The translations under genes and the position numbers were made by a program. DNA of 64,000 nucleotides from Anaerotignum sp. MSJ-24 (GTDB taxonomy: Bacteria > Bacillota > Clostridia > Lachnospirales > Anaerotignaceae): NCBI RefSeq assembly GCF_018918145.1, contig NZ_JAHLPX010000007.1, positions 186,001 to 250,000 of the forward strand. The letters run 5' to 3'. Numbering within the stretch: position 1 is the stretch's first letter; the number at the start of each line of letters is the position of its first letter. Below, one piece after another: positions 43,973 through 52,365 of this stretch. Below the pieces are notes generated by a model, which saw nothing but the letters and a program-made list of their open reading frames with translations, made no database searches and had not been told where the DNA came from.

Positions 43973-45346
43973 ATGAAAAACAAGATTACAAACTTGGTTA
44001 TATTTCTTCTTATTGCTGCAGCGGTTTTTCAGACAGGAGAGTTATGGCTTGGGAATACTTACAGCCATAACTTTTTTTATTCTCTGTTTACCAGTGCAAG
44101 ACGAAACAGCGGAACAACAGAGGATATTTATGAAATAATTGAGCCTGAAAAGACAGTTGTAGGCTACGGAAACAAAAAATTTAATATGCTTTATTCAAAT
44201 TCCGAAAATAACTCGATAATTAATTTAAGCGAGCAGATTATAAAGGACGCATTGATTAACGGAAAATACAGTTCGCTGGCCGAGCTTAACTGGAGCGAAT
44301 ATATCGAAGGCAAGGCAGTAATACTGGAGTATCCGTTTGTTGTGTCGGCTAAGGAATATATAAAGGGTTATGCGGTCACAAATGACGAATTTACCCAGAA
44401 TGTAAAAAATCTGAATTATATAGTTGTTGTTCCTTCCGGCGGAAACGGAGAAACAACCAGCTGTTATTTTATTGATGAAACAACGTCGGAGGTAAGCGTT
44501 CTTACCGTAAACAGCAGTGAACAGTCTGCCGCACTTTATAATGCCATTCAGACTATGCAGTATTCGGACAATGAATCAATAGAGTATATTTCAACGGTTC
44601 AAAGCGGACTGAATATATTCGGCAGTATATATGTACCGCAGTGGAATGACGGAGCATATGAATATAATCTTCTCGAAAAGACAAATTCATTTGAAAAAGA
44701 CGGTGCAACAGACGTTTCGGTTATAGAAACAAATGCAAATAACTTTTTAGGAAATTATATAGCTGCGTCTGAAATAAATGATGTAAACGGAATATACACA
44801 ATAAGCAGTGATGATCTTGTCGTAAAATATTATGAAAACGGAGTTCTGGAATATTATAACTATGATGTTGACGGCTCTTCGGCCGAGCAGACTTTGGCAG
44901 AGGCATATACAATAAGCTCCGAATTTATAAAAAAGGATACCGGAATAACGAACGATTTATATTTATCCGGTGCGGAAACAAGAAGTGACGGCCTTGTGTT
45001 TTATTATGACTATTCAGTTGATAACATACCGATAGTCATTTCTGAAAAAACAGCGGAAGAAACAGGCATGAGCCATGCTGTTGAGGTTGTTGTGAGCAAT
45101 AAAAACGTAAAGCGATATAAGAGAATTACATATAAATACTCATTGAATGATGAATATACAGATGAAATGAATATAGATATTATATCGGCATGGGATAATG
45201 CAATAATGAATTACACCGGAAACGATACAATAACATCAATAAACGATATGTATATCGGATATTATGACGATAATTCCGATAAGCTTGGTATATACTGGTT
45301 TACGGAGCTTAACAATAAGCTTATTGTCGGTGATACTTATAAATGA
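43973..45346 (+). CDS. yycH: YycH-type regulator of WalK
   Basis: 457 residues: one N-terminal membrane helix (NLVIFLLIAAAVFQTGELWL) and a long extracellular domain, the YycH arrangement. Sequence is only weakly conserved, so the call rests on topology, the N-terminal region (ESLWLGN-type pattern), and position between walK and yycI. YycH and YycI contact the WalK membrane helices and tune its activity. It starts 44 bases after the previous gene. Confidence 0.75.
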   Translation: MKNKITNLVIFLLIAAAVFQTGELWLGNTYSHNFFYSLFTSARRNSGTTEDIYEIIEPEKTVVGYGNKKFNMLYSNSENNSIINLSEQIIKDALINGKYSSLAELNWSEYIEGKAVILEYPFVVSAKEYIKGYAVTNDEFTQNVKNLNYIVVVPSGGNGETTSCYFIDETTSEVSVLTVNSSEQSAALYNAIQTMQYSDNESIEYISTVQSGLNIFGSIYVPQWNDGAYEYNLLEKTNSFEKDGATDVSVIETNANNFLGNYIAASEINDVNGIYTISSDDLVVKYYENGVLEYYNYDVDGSSAEQTLAEAYTISSEFIKKDTGITNDLYLSGAETRSDGLVFYYDYSVDNIPIVISEKTAEETGMSHAVEVVVSNKNVKRYKRITYKYSLNDEYTDEMNIDIISAWDNAIMNYTGNDTITSINDMYIGYYDDNSDKLGIYWFTELNNKLIVGDTYK

Positions 45347-45357
45347 GGTGAATACCT

Positions 45358-46272
45358 ATGAACTGGAAGCAGGCTAAAAGAATAATAATAGTTATGCTGG
45401 CGGCACTTAATGTTGTACTTTTTGTTGTGAACAGATATTATAACAATGATTACCGTCTTACACAGGACGAAGAAAACGCCGCATACAGAATACTTGCCGA
45501 AAACGGAATCGGTATTTATACAAACTTCATTACCGAATATAAGCCGATGCGTCAGCTTGATGTCACCGTGTCGGCTCCGGATATTGATGAGCTGAAAAGT
45601 ATTTTCTTTGACGCCGATGATGCGGTTGATGTTACAGCCGACATAGAAAAAACGGTTATGCACAGCTATTCGGCAGAGCTTACTGTGGAAAACAGCAAGA
45701 TAAGCTATGTTTCCAATACCGGAATAGGCGAAATAAATGTTCTCGGAAACAGTGCGGCTCAAAGCCTGGCATCGGATTTTATAAGTAAAATGGGTGATAA
45801 ATATTCGGACTATGTGCTTGACCGAGTTATATACAAGAACGGCGGTTATCAGCTTGAATACTATGAATATTATAAGGGCTATAAAATATTCAACAATTAT
45901 TGCATATTCTTTATAGATGAGCATGGAATAAGAAGCATAGAATCCGAGGATTACGATATAAACGGTTTTGCCGAAAGCAGTGAGGATATTTATTCTTCGG
46001 CAGAGGCTGTGCTTACATATATTTATGAAAATAAAAATGAAAGCAATGCCGGAAAATTTATAGAAGAAATGGAAATCGGCTATGATTTTAAGGATACCGA
46101 TGAAATAGTTGACGGCTCAAAAATGCGTCTTGTGCCTTGTTACAGAATTTATCTGCTTAATGAAGATGAACCGTTTACCATTTATGCATATACTAATAAG
46201 GCAAAGGTAAATACAGATATGGCACAGCCTTTGCAGGGAATGTCGGTTTTGGATGACAGCGCAGTACAATAA
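45358..46272 (+). CDS. yycI: YycI-type regulator of WalK
   Basis: 304 residues with the characteristic start MNWKQAKRIIIVMLAALNVV, one membrane helix and an extracellular domain (NRYYNNDYRLTQDE, then a long alpha-beta region ending YAYTNKAKVNTD). Only 11 bases separate it from yycH. YycI together with YycH binds WalK. Length and start match the family well. Confidence 0.82.
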   Translation: MNWKQAKRIIIVMLAALNVVLFVVNRYYNNDYRLTQDEENAAYRILAENGIGIYTNFITEYKPMRQLDVTVSAPDIDELKSIFFDADDAVDVTADIEKTVMHSYSAELTVENSKISYVSNTGIGEINVLGNSAAQSLASDFISKMGDKYSDYVLDRVIYKNGGYQLEYYEYYKGYKIFNNYCIFFIDEHGIRSIESEDYDINGFAESSEDIYSSAEAVLTYIYENKNESNAGKFIEEMEIGYDFKDTDEIVDGSKMRLVPCYRIYLLNEDEPFTIYAYTNKAKVNTDMAQPLQGMSVLDDSAVQ

Positions 46273-46326
46273 TTGATTATTGAATTCTTTTTACTGTTAT
46301 GATATGCCCTAATATACGTCAAAATC

Positions 46327-46355
46327 TTGTAATAAGACAGTATAAATGGTATAAT
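46327..46355 (+). promoter_or_regulatory. Promoter of glmM-glmS
   Basis: TTGTAA (46327-46332), 17-base spacer, TATAAT (46350-46355). A near WalR-type site, TGTAAG-N5-TGTTAC (one mismatch), lies at 46388-46404 in the leader. Confidence 0.7.
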
Positions 46356-46444
46356 AAAAAAATATGTTAATATGTTGGAAATATATTTGTAAGATATTTG
46401 TTACAGTAATCGGTTATTTATTGCTGTAAGGAGGATAATAAAAA

Positions 46445-47794
46445 ATGGGCAAATTATTCGGAACGGACGGAGTAAGAGGTATTGCAAATACAGAGCTTAC
46501 AGGCCGTCTTGCATACGAGCTCGGTAGAGCCGGTGCTTATGTTTTGACAAAAGAAACTTCTCATACACCTAAAATACTTGTCGGTATGGATACAAGAATA
46601 TCCGGAGATATGCTTGAAGCGGCACTTACTGCCGGAATATGCTCGGTCGGAGCGCATGCTGTTCTTGCCGGAATTGTTCCTACACCTGCGGTTGCGTATC
46701 TTGTAAGAAAATATAAGCTTGATGCCGGAATAGTTATATCGGCATCTCATAATCCTGTTGAATACAACGGAATTAAGTTCTTCAACAGCGAAGGCTATAA
46801 GCTTAGAGATGAGCTTGAAAACATGATTGAGGACATTGTGCTTTCGGATAAAGATGACCTTCCTAAGCCTACCGGCGAATTTATAGGAACAAAGAGTATT
46901 GCGGAAGAAGCGCTTGATGATTATATTGATTTTCTTACAGCATCGGGCAAGGTTAAATTCAACGGTATTAAGGTTGCCGTTGACTGTGCCAACGGTGCAT
47001 CATATAAAGCGGCACCCATCGCTCTTTTAAATCTTGGTGCGGATCTTTGTATTATACACAACGAGCCTAACGGAAATAATATAAATCTTAACTGTGGTTC
47101 AACACATATTGATTCACTTAAAAAGCTTGTAGTTGAAAACGGAGCGGATATAGGCTTTGCTTTTGACGGCGATGCAGACAGATGTCTTGCCGTTGATGAA
47201 AACGGAGAGCTTATTGACGGAGATAAAATACTTGCTATATGCGGCCTTTATCTCAAGGAAAACGGAAAGCTCAGCGGAGATACCGTTGTAGGAACCGTAA
47301 TGAGCAATATGGGATTATCCGTAATGGGCAAAAAACACGGCATAAATATCGAGCAGGCAAACGTCGGCGACAGATATGTTATCGAAAAAATGCTTGAAGG
47401 CGGATATTGTCTCGGCGGTGAACAGTCCGGACATATTATATTCCATGAATATAATACTACCGGTGACGGAATAATCACAGCCATTCAGATGCTTACGGTA
47501 CTTAAGGTGAAAGGCGTTAAAGCAAGCGAGCTTGCTAAGGTTATGGACGTTTATCCGCAGGTACTTGTTAATGCAAAAATAAAGAACGAATATAAAAATA
47601 CTTATATGGATAATGAAGAGGTAAGTGCTGCCGTTCATTCACTTGAGAAGAAGTTTGAAGGCGACGGACGAGTTCTTATCCGTCCGAGCGGTACAGAGCC
47701 TCTTGTAAGGGTTATGATAGAAGGTACAGATATAGAACAGATGCAGCATGATGCGGAAGAGCTTGCTGCAATAATCGAAAAAAATCTTCAGTAA
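46445..47794 (+). CDS. glmM: Phosphoglucosamine mutase
   Basis: 449 residues, the usual size. The active-site Ser is in ISASHNPVEYNGIK, the magnesium loop is FAFDGDADRC, the sugar loop CLGGEQSGHIIF, and the phosphate loop RPSGTEPLVRVMIEG. GlmM converts glucosamine-6-phosphate to glucosamine-1-phosphate for peptidoglycan precursors. It is followed by glmS, whose product is its substrate, 30 bases on. TAAGGAGGA precedes ATG 46445. Confidence 0.95.
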   Translation: MGKLFGTDGVRGIANTELTGRLAYELGRAGAYVLTKETSHTPKILVGMDTRISGDMLEAALTAGICSVGAHAVLAGIVPTPAVAYLVRKYKLDAGIVISASHNPVEYNGIKFFNSEGYKLRDELENMIEDIVLSDKDDLPKPTGEFIGTKSIAEEALDDYIDFLTASGKVKFNGIKVAVDCANGASYKAAPIALLNLGADLCIIHNEPNGNNINLNCGSTHIDSLKKLVVENGADIGFAFDGDADRCLAVDENGELIDGDKILAICGLYLKENGKLSGDTVVGTVMSNMGLSVMGKKHGINIEQANVGDRYVIEKMLEGGYCLGGEQSGHIIFHEYNTTGDGIITAIQMLTVLKVKGVKASELAKVMDVYPQVLVNAKIKNEYKNTYMDNEEVSAAVHSLEKKFEGDGRVLIRPSGTEPLVRVMIEGTDIEQMQHDAEELAAIIEKNLQ

Positions 47795-47824
47795 TCCGTA
47801 TTGACATCAAAGGAGGAACTTATT

Positions 47825-49663
47825 ATGTGCGGTATTGTCGGATATGTTGGTAAAAATCAGGCACCGTCTATTTTGTTAAACGGGCTTGAAAAGCTTGAAT
47901 ACAGAGGATATGATTCAGCAGGTATTGCTGTACATGACGGAGTTAATATTAACTTTCTTAAAGCAAAGGGCAGACTTGAAAACCTTAAAAAGCTTTATGA
48001 AGAAAATCCTATTACGGGAACACTCGGCATAGGACACACAAGATGGGCAACACACGGAGCACCTTCCGATGTTAATGCACATCCGCATGTCAGCGACGAT
48101 AATATAATCGGTGTTGTACACAACGGTATAATCGAAAACTACATGGAGATAAAGGAAGAGCTTCTTGCAAAGGGCTATAACTTTAAATCCGAAACAGATA
48201 CCGAAACAGTTACTTATCTTATTGATGATAACTATAAAAACGGTATGAGCTTTGAAGACGCTGTTTTCAGTGCTGTTGACAGAATTGAAGGTGCTTATGC
48301 TTTTGGTATTATATGCAGAGATGAGCCCGGAAAGCTTATTGCCGTAAGAAAGGGCGCACCTCTTATAATCGGTAAGGGCGAAGGCGAAAACTTTATTGCG
48401 AGCGATATTCCTGCAATTCTTCATCATACAAGAGAGGTTTATTTCCTTGAAGACAATGAGATTGCAGTAATCACAGAAAATACTGTTGATATTTATAATA
48501 AGGACAGACAGCCTGTTCACAGAGATATTTTCCATGTAACATGGGATATTGAGGCTGCCGAAAAGAACGGCTTTGCTCATTTCATGCTTAAGGAAATACA
48601 TGAACAGCCGAGAATAGTAAGAGAAACAATACTTAAGAGAATGCCTGAGGACAAAAATTTTGTTGACCTCGACGATATTAAGCTTGGAAAAGAAGAGCTT
48701 GATAATATAGACAGAATATATATTGTTGCTTGCGGAACAGCTTATTATGCCGGTCTTGTAGGAAAATATCTTATCGAAAAGATATGCCGTATTCCTGTTG
48801 TAAGTGATGTAGCAAGTGAATTCAGATACAAGGATCCTATTCTTGACGAAAGAACACTTCTTATTGTTGTTTCACAGTCGGGTGAAACCGCTGATACACT
48901 TGAGGCGCTCAGAATAGCAAAGAAACACAATGCAAGAGTTCTTGCGATAGTTAATGCTGTCGGCAGCTCGATTGCCCGTGAAGCTGATGATGTATTTTAT
49001 ATTCTTGCCGGACCGGAAATTGCCGTTGCATCAACAAAGGCATATTCCGCACAGGTTGCCGCAATGTATATACTTACGGCACATATTGCACTTACACTCG
49101 GAAAAATTTCCGAAAAGGAATTTGAAGAGATTAGGGACGAAATGTATCAGCTTCCTTCAAAGATTGAGTACATTCTTCAGAAGGAAAACGAAGAAAAGAG
49201 ACTTGCCGCTAAATATAAAGACGTACACAATGTTTTCTATATAGGCAGAGGTCTTGATTATATGGTATCACAGGAAGGCTCACTTAAGCTGAAAGAGATT
49301 GCATATCTCCATAGCGAGGCATATGCCGCAGGAGAGCTTAAACATGGCCCGATAGCAATGATTGATGATAATTCGCTTGTTATTGCCATTGCGACACAGA
49401 ACGATATTATTGAAAAGACAATAAGCAATATTAAAGAGGTAAGAGCAAGAGGCGCGAAGACAATAGTTATAACAATGGAAGGCAATAAGATGATTAATTC
49501 AGAGGTTGCCGATGATATATTCTATATACCTAAGACATTGGATATACTTGCACCGGTGCTTGCAAATATACCTAACCAGCTTTTTGCATATTATGTAGCA
49601 TTAAATCTCGGAACTGATATTGATAAACCGAGAAACCTTGCTAAGAGTGTTACAGTTGAATAA
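47825..49663 (+). CDS. glmS: Glutamine-fructose-6-phosphate aminotransferase
   Basis: 612 residues starting MCGIVGYVG, where Cys2 becomes the N-terminal nucleophile of the glutaminase; this fixes the start at 47825 (AAAGGAGGA upstream) and rules out a TTG-type start further up. The glutaminase has GHTRWATHG; two SIS isomerase domains follow (VSQSGETADTLEAL; GRGLDYMVSQEGSLKLKEI). It makes glucosamine-6-phosphate, the entry step of wall amino sugars. No glmS ribozyme is present upstream, because the gap to glmM is 30 bases. Confidence 0.96.
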   Translation: MCGIVGYVGKNQAPSILLNGLEKLEYRGYDSAGIAVHDGVNINFLKAKGRLENLKKLYEENPITGTLGIGHTRWATHGAPSDVNAHPHVSDDNIIGVVHNGIIENYMEIKEELLAKGYNFKSETDTETVTYLIDDNYKNGMSFEDAVFSAVDRIEGAYAFGIICRDEPGKLIAVRKGAPLIIGKGEGENFIASDIPAILHHTREVYFLEDNEIAVITENTVDIYNKDRQPVHRDIFHVTWDIEAAEKNGFAHFMLKEIHEQPRIVRETILKRMPEDKNFVDLDDIKLGKEELDNIDRIYIVACGTAYYAGLVGKYLIEKICRIPVVSDVASEFRYKDPILDERTLLIVVSQSGETADTLEALRIAKKHNARVLAIVNAVGSSIAREADDVFYILAGPEIAVASTKAYSAQVAAMYILTAHIALTLGKISEKEFEEIRDEMYQLPSKIEYILQKENEEKRLAAKYKDVHNVFYIGRGLDYMVSQEGSLKLKEIAYLHSEAYAAGELKHGPIAMIDDNSLVIAIATQNDIIEKTISNIKEVRARGAKTIVITMEGNKMINSEVADDIFYIPKTLDILAPVLANIPNQLFAYYVALNLGTDIDKPRNLAKSVTVE

Positions 49664-49670
49664 AGACGCA

Positions 49671-49707
49671 AAAACTCCTGAAATCGTTTCGATTTCAGGA
49701 GTTTTTT
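49671..49707 (+). terminator. Very strong terminator of glmM-glmS
   Basis: AAAACTCCTGAAATCG and its exact complement form a 16-bp stem around TTT, ending in a T run. Confidence 0.92.
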
Positions 49708-49842
49708 AAGTTTGATAAACTTATATTTTTTAAGTATAACTTTAAAAAGCATAGTCCTAAAATCATTTGATAAAATGATTTTAGATAGAATTTAGGTCAA
49801 ACCTTTTTAAAGGGTGGTAGGGTATGGGACAAAGTCCCATGG
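49707..49842. repeat. Chain of hairpins between glmS and the NrdD-like gene
   Basis: After the terminator come AAGTTT-GAT-AAACTT, TTTTTAA-N-TTAAAAA, the perfect CTAAAATCATTT-GATA-AAATGATTTTAG (12-bp arms, about 49757-49784), and ATGGGAC-AAA-GTCCCAT (about 49824-49840). The genes on either side converge here. It resembles the hairpin chain at 23136, though the arm sequences differ. There is no coding sequence in it. Confidence 0.55.
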
Positions 49843-49859
49843 TTTTAATAAAAATATAT

Positions 49860-50135
49860 TTAGCTGAGTTCAAGAGAATGCTTTACACGGTCATGCTCTT
49901 CGGCTGTTTTTGCATCGTTCCATCTGTCCATTGTTCCTACAAGATAGCCTGTTATACGGCGGATACGGTCAAATTTAACGGGCTTGAATGTGTATTTCAT
50001 ATCAACAAAATCGCCGTCGATTGTAAGCTCAAGTGTTTCAAGCTTTCTTTCGGGATTTTCCTTTTCAATGAATTTAACATATTCATCGATTTCCTTCTGT
50101 TCCATAGTTCCGTTTAATACTGTGACATCTAACAT
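49860..50135 (-). CDS. Small protein similar to the C-terminal part of anaerobic ribonucleotide reductase
   Basis: 91 residues from ATG 50135 (AGGAGG at 50144-50149 on the minus strand). The C-terminal half, RITGYLVGTMDRWNDAKTAE followed by EHDRVKH, resembles the NrdD C-terminal signature (GY...R.ND.K..E..DRVKH), but it has no Cys, so it lacks the zinc-binding and glycyl-radical parts and cannot be a reductase. Similar small proteins are common in Clostridia; their role is unknown. A Fur-type box sits at its promoter, unusual for such a protein. Confidence 0.6.
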   Translation of the reverse strand: MLDVTVLNGTMEQKEIDEYVKFIEKENPERKLETLELTIDGDFVDMKYTFKPVKFDRIRRITGYLVGTMDRWNDAKTAEEHDRVKHSLELS

Positions 50136-50178
50136 TATATATTCCTCCTGACTCAAGATATAGCTGTTTGTTAAGATA

Positions 50179-50230
50179 ATAATACTACATATTGTTTGAG
50201 AATGCAATAGGTAATTGATAATAATTATCA
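50179..50230 (-). promoter_or_regulatory. Promoter with perfect Fur box for the small NrdD-like gene
   Basis: On the minus strand: -35 TTGCAT (50207-50202), 17-base spacer, -10 TATTAT (50184-50179). Directly upstream, at 50216-50230, is TGATAAT-A-ATTATCA, a perfect 7-1-7 palindrome equal to the Fur box of Firmicutes. PerR (TTATAAT arms) and Zur (TCGTAAT-type arms) sites differ in these bases. Confidence 0.7.
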
Positions 50231-50245
50231 TTTATTTTATGGCAC

Positions 50246-50272
50246 AGAAAAACCGCCCGTTTAACGGGCGGT
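50246..50272 (-). terminator. Terminator of the G5/3D protein gene
   Basis: On the minus strand ACCGCCCG, loop of 5, CGGGCGGT, then TTTT. Confidence 0.85.
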
Positions 50273-50285
50273 GATTGTGATTGTA

Positions 50286-51269
50286 TTATTGAAGAATGTA
50301 AACTGTAACGGATCTTCTGCCCCAGGCAAAAGCCTCGTCAAGTGAATTATAGCAAAGGTCTATTCTGTTTTCCTTAATGGCTCCGCCTGTGTCCTGTGCA
50401 CTGGCAACACCATAGCCCGGAATATAAAGCTTTGTTCCGAGAGGAATAACAGATGGATCAACGGCAACAACACCTCTGACGGCTAAAGCACCGGTAGCCG
50501 TATAAGCGTTACAGCCTTCATCATACTGTGTATATCCGGTGGCAACCATATCGATTTTTTTGGTATATTCAAAATCGCCTACCGGAGTTGATACCATTGT
50601 TGCGGTTCCTTTTTCAATGACTGTATTTACGGGTTCGGTAACAATTTCACGGCTGATTTCGACTGTATCGGTAAGCTCGCCTCCGACATAGGTTTCCTCA
50701 CTGATAATTTTGACCAGACCGTCACTGCCTTCAACGGCAACTCGTTCCGTACCCTTTGCGATTGCATTTGTTTCTCTGTATTCTACTGATTTCTCAACTT
50801 TTTCATAAGTTGTGACCTTTTTTGTCATTGTTGATGATAATTTGATTATCATTCCTTTTTTGAGAAGGTCGTCTCTGGATAAATCTTTTGCAAGGTAATA
50901 CTCACGCTCTTCGTAATCACCTGCTACGCTGTCGAGAAGTTCTCCGACGGTAAGGGAAGTGGTGCGTACCATACGGGGAATATCATCGTACTCGATTATA
51001 ACCGGTATAGAATGCTTTATTTTGACCGTATCTCCGCTCTGTACCGTATAATCAAGCGCATAGTTAAGTTCATCATCTTCAGAAACAGTAATGCCCTGAA
51101 GTTCAAGAAGTTGTTTAACTGTAATTGGTTCAGTTAAGTTAGTTGAAAATTCATTCTTTCCTTCAATAATTGTTACACTTAAATTTTCTTTACTATAAGC
51201 GGATACACTTCCGCTCAGCATTGCCAATAACCCAATCACGATAGCAATTACTCTAAGTCGTTTTGTCAT
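50286..51269 (-). CDS. YabE-like secreted wall protein with DUF348, G5 and 3D domains
   Basis: 327 residues: a signal peptide (about 1-25), two short DUF348 repeats (LSVTIIEGKNEFSTNLTEPI and HSIPVIIEYDDIPRMVRTTS), a G5 domain (about 150-230), and the C-terminal 3D double-psi barrel with the conserved Asp (VATGYTQYDEG; VVAVDPSVIPLGTKLYIPGY; AQDTGGAIKENRIDLC). The 3D domain is found in lytic transglycosylase-like and resuscitation-promoting enzymes. Order metG-tatD-yabE is as in Bacillus. AAAGGAGGA precedes ATG 51269, and a WalR-like site overlaps its promoter. Confidence 0.87.
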   Translation of the reverse strand: MTKRLRVIAIVIGLLAMLSGSVSAYSKENLSVTIIEGKNEFSTNLTEPITVKQLLELQGITVSEDDELNYALDYTVQSGDTVKIKHSIPVIIEYDDIPRMVRTTSLTVGELLDSVAGDYEEREYYLAKDLSRDDLLKKGMIIKLSSTMTKKVTTYEKVEKSVEYRETNAIAKGTERVAVEGSDGLVKIISEETYVGGELTDTVEISREIVTEPVNTVIEKGTATMVSTPVGDFEYTKKIDMVATGYTQYDEGCNAYTATGALAVRGVVAVDPSVIPLGTKLYIPGYGVASAQDTGGAIKENRIDLCYNSLDEAFAWGRRSVTVYILQ

Positions 51270-51420
51270 AGCTTCCTCCTTTAATTGGCATACCCGATTA
51301 AAACAATAAAGGGCATACCGGTTAAATCAGCAGCCAAGGATGACTGCCGCCAGCCGCAAAGCCTATAAAAAAATAAGCCTTGTCGGTGGTTTGTTACTGA
51401 CTAACACTCCTTGATTAATG
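51270..51420 (-). other. Structured leader of the G5/3D protein gene
   Basis: Read on the minus strand: ACCACCGACAAGG, AAGGCTT and AGGCTTT arms around a T run, GCGGCTGGCGGCAGTC/GGCTGC pairing segments, then two near-identical CCGGTATGCC and CGGGTATGCC motifs. CCGACAA is shared with the leaders at 25243 and 31196. It looks like a folded regulatory leader, but I cannot assign it to a known riboswitch class. Confidence 0.4.
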
Positions 51421-51497
51421 CGTTTGCATGAAAAATTTTTTGGCGATGAACCATATGAAAATCAAAGTTGTTTCGATTTTCTTAACTATACACGAAT

Positions 51498-51531
51498 ATT
51501 ATATTAACATAAATGTAACAAATATGCAACA
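51498..51531 (-). promoter_or_regulatory. Promoter of the G5/3D gene with overlapping WalR-type site
   Basis: On the minus strand, -35 TTGCAT (51529-51524), 17-base spacer, TAATAT (51506-51501). TGTTGC-ATATT-TGTTAC at 51531-51515 fits TGTWAH-N5-TGTWAH with one mismatch and overlaps the -35 box. It lies inside the last bases of the tatD stop region. Confidence 0.5.
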
Positions 51532-51532
51532 A

Positions 51533-52291
51533 TTATTTTATAAACAGATTCTGGGCGTTATTTTTGGTTATGTTGCATATATCATTTTCGGGAATATTTT
51601 TAATCTGACTTATTCTTTCTACAACATATTTCAAAAATCGGGAATCGTTTCTTTTGCCTCTATATGGAACAGGTGCAAGATAGGGCGAATCGGTTTCTAT
51701 AAGAATTTTTTCTATCGGAATGCGTTCAACCGTTTCAACACCTTTTTTGTTGTTTTTGAATGTTAGCGAACCGCCTACGCCTATATAAAATCCCATTTTG
51801 ATATATTCCTCTGCCATTTCGGCACTTCCGCTGTAACAATGGATAACGCCGTTTCGTACATTGCTGTTTTTGATAATATCAAAGCACTCCTGTGCGGCAT
51901 CTCTGGAATGGATTATTACAGGCATTTTGAGCTCGTCGGCAAGCTCAAGCTGTCTTTTAAACCAATGACGCTGTAAATCTCTCGGAGAAAGGTCGTAATA
52001 ATAATCAAGACCTATTTCGCCTATCGCAACAACCTTAGGGTGCTTTGAAAGCTCTCTGAGTTCGTCAATATCAGCCTCTGTTATGTTCTCTACCTCATGT
52101 GGATGTACGCCGACTGCCGCATAGAAAAACGGATATTTTTCGCTTAAAGCTATTGATGCCTTTGAGGACTTTATATCCGAAGAGGCATTTACAACGGTTT
52201 CTATGCCTTCTGCCGGAAAAGATGCAAGAAGGGTGTCCCTGTCCTCATCAAAGCGTTCATCATCATAATGTGCGTGTGATTCAAAATACAT
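51533..52291 (-). CDS. tatD: TatD-family metal-dependent hydrolase
   Basis: 252 residues with the amidohydrolase-like metal set: HAH near the start (ESHAHYDDERF), GEIGLDYYYD, PVIIHSRDA, VIHCYSG and TDSPYLAP. TatD enzymes are DNases with 3-prime exonuclease or deoxyribonuclease activity on damaged or single-stranded DNA. Gene order with metG and the yabE-like gene is conserved across Firmicutes. AAGGAGA precedes the ATG 52291. Confidence 0.9.
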   Translation of the reverse strand: MYFESHAHYDDERFDEDRDTLLASFPAEGIETVVNASSDIKSSKASIALSEKYPFFYAAVGVHPHEVENITEADIDELRELSKHPKVVAIGEIGLDYYYDLSPRDLQRHWFKRQLELADELKMPVIIHSRDAAQECFDIIKNSNVRNGVIHCYSGSAEMAEEYIKMGFYIGVGGSLTFKNNKKGVETVERIPIEKILIETDSPYLAPVPYRGKRNDSRFLKYVVERISQIKNIPENDICNITKNNAQNLFIK

Positions 52292-52313
52292 AATAAAAAT
52301 CTCCTTAATATTA

Positions 52314-52344
52314 AATAACCGAAGTGATGAACACTCCGGTTATT
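52314..52344 (-). terminator. Weak terminator between metG and tatD
   Basis: AATAACCG and CGGTTATT with a nested AGTG/CACT stem; only a short T-rich tail on the minus strand, so it may be partial. Confidence 0.45.
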
Positions 52345-52365
52345 GTTGTGTATGTCAGTTTTATT

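Noticed and set aside
45337-45924. Minus-strand 195-residue open frame opposite yycI
   Set aside because: It mirrors the yycI coding pattern and has no promoter or ribosome site.
47795-47824. glmS ribozyme upstream of glmS
   Set aside because: The glmM-glmS gap is only 30 bases and the glmM leader shows no glmS ribozyme core.
51270-51420. c-di-AMP (ydaO) riboswitch before the 3D protein gene
   Set aside because: Such switches often precede wall hydrolase genes and CCGACA occurs in both, but the other conserved blocks (such as the GGGG and GUCAGCUAACC parts) are missing.
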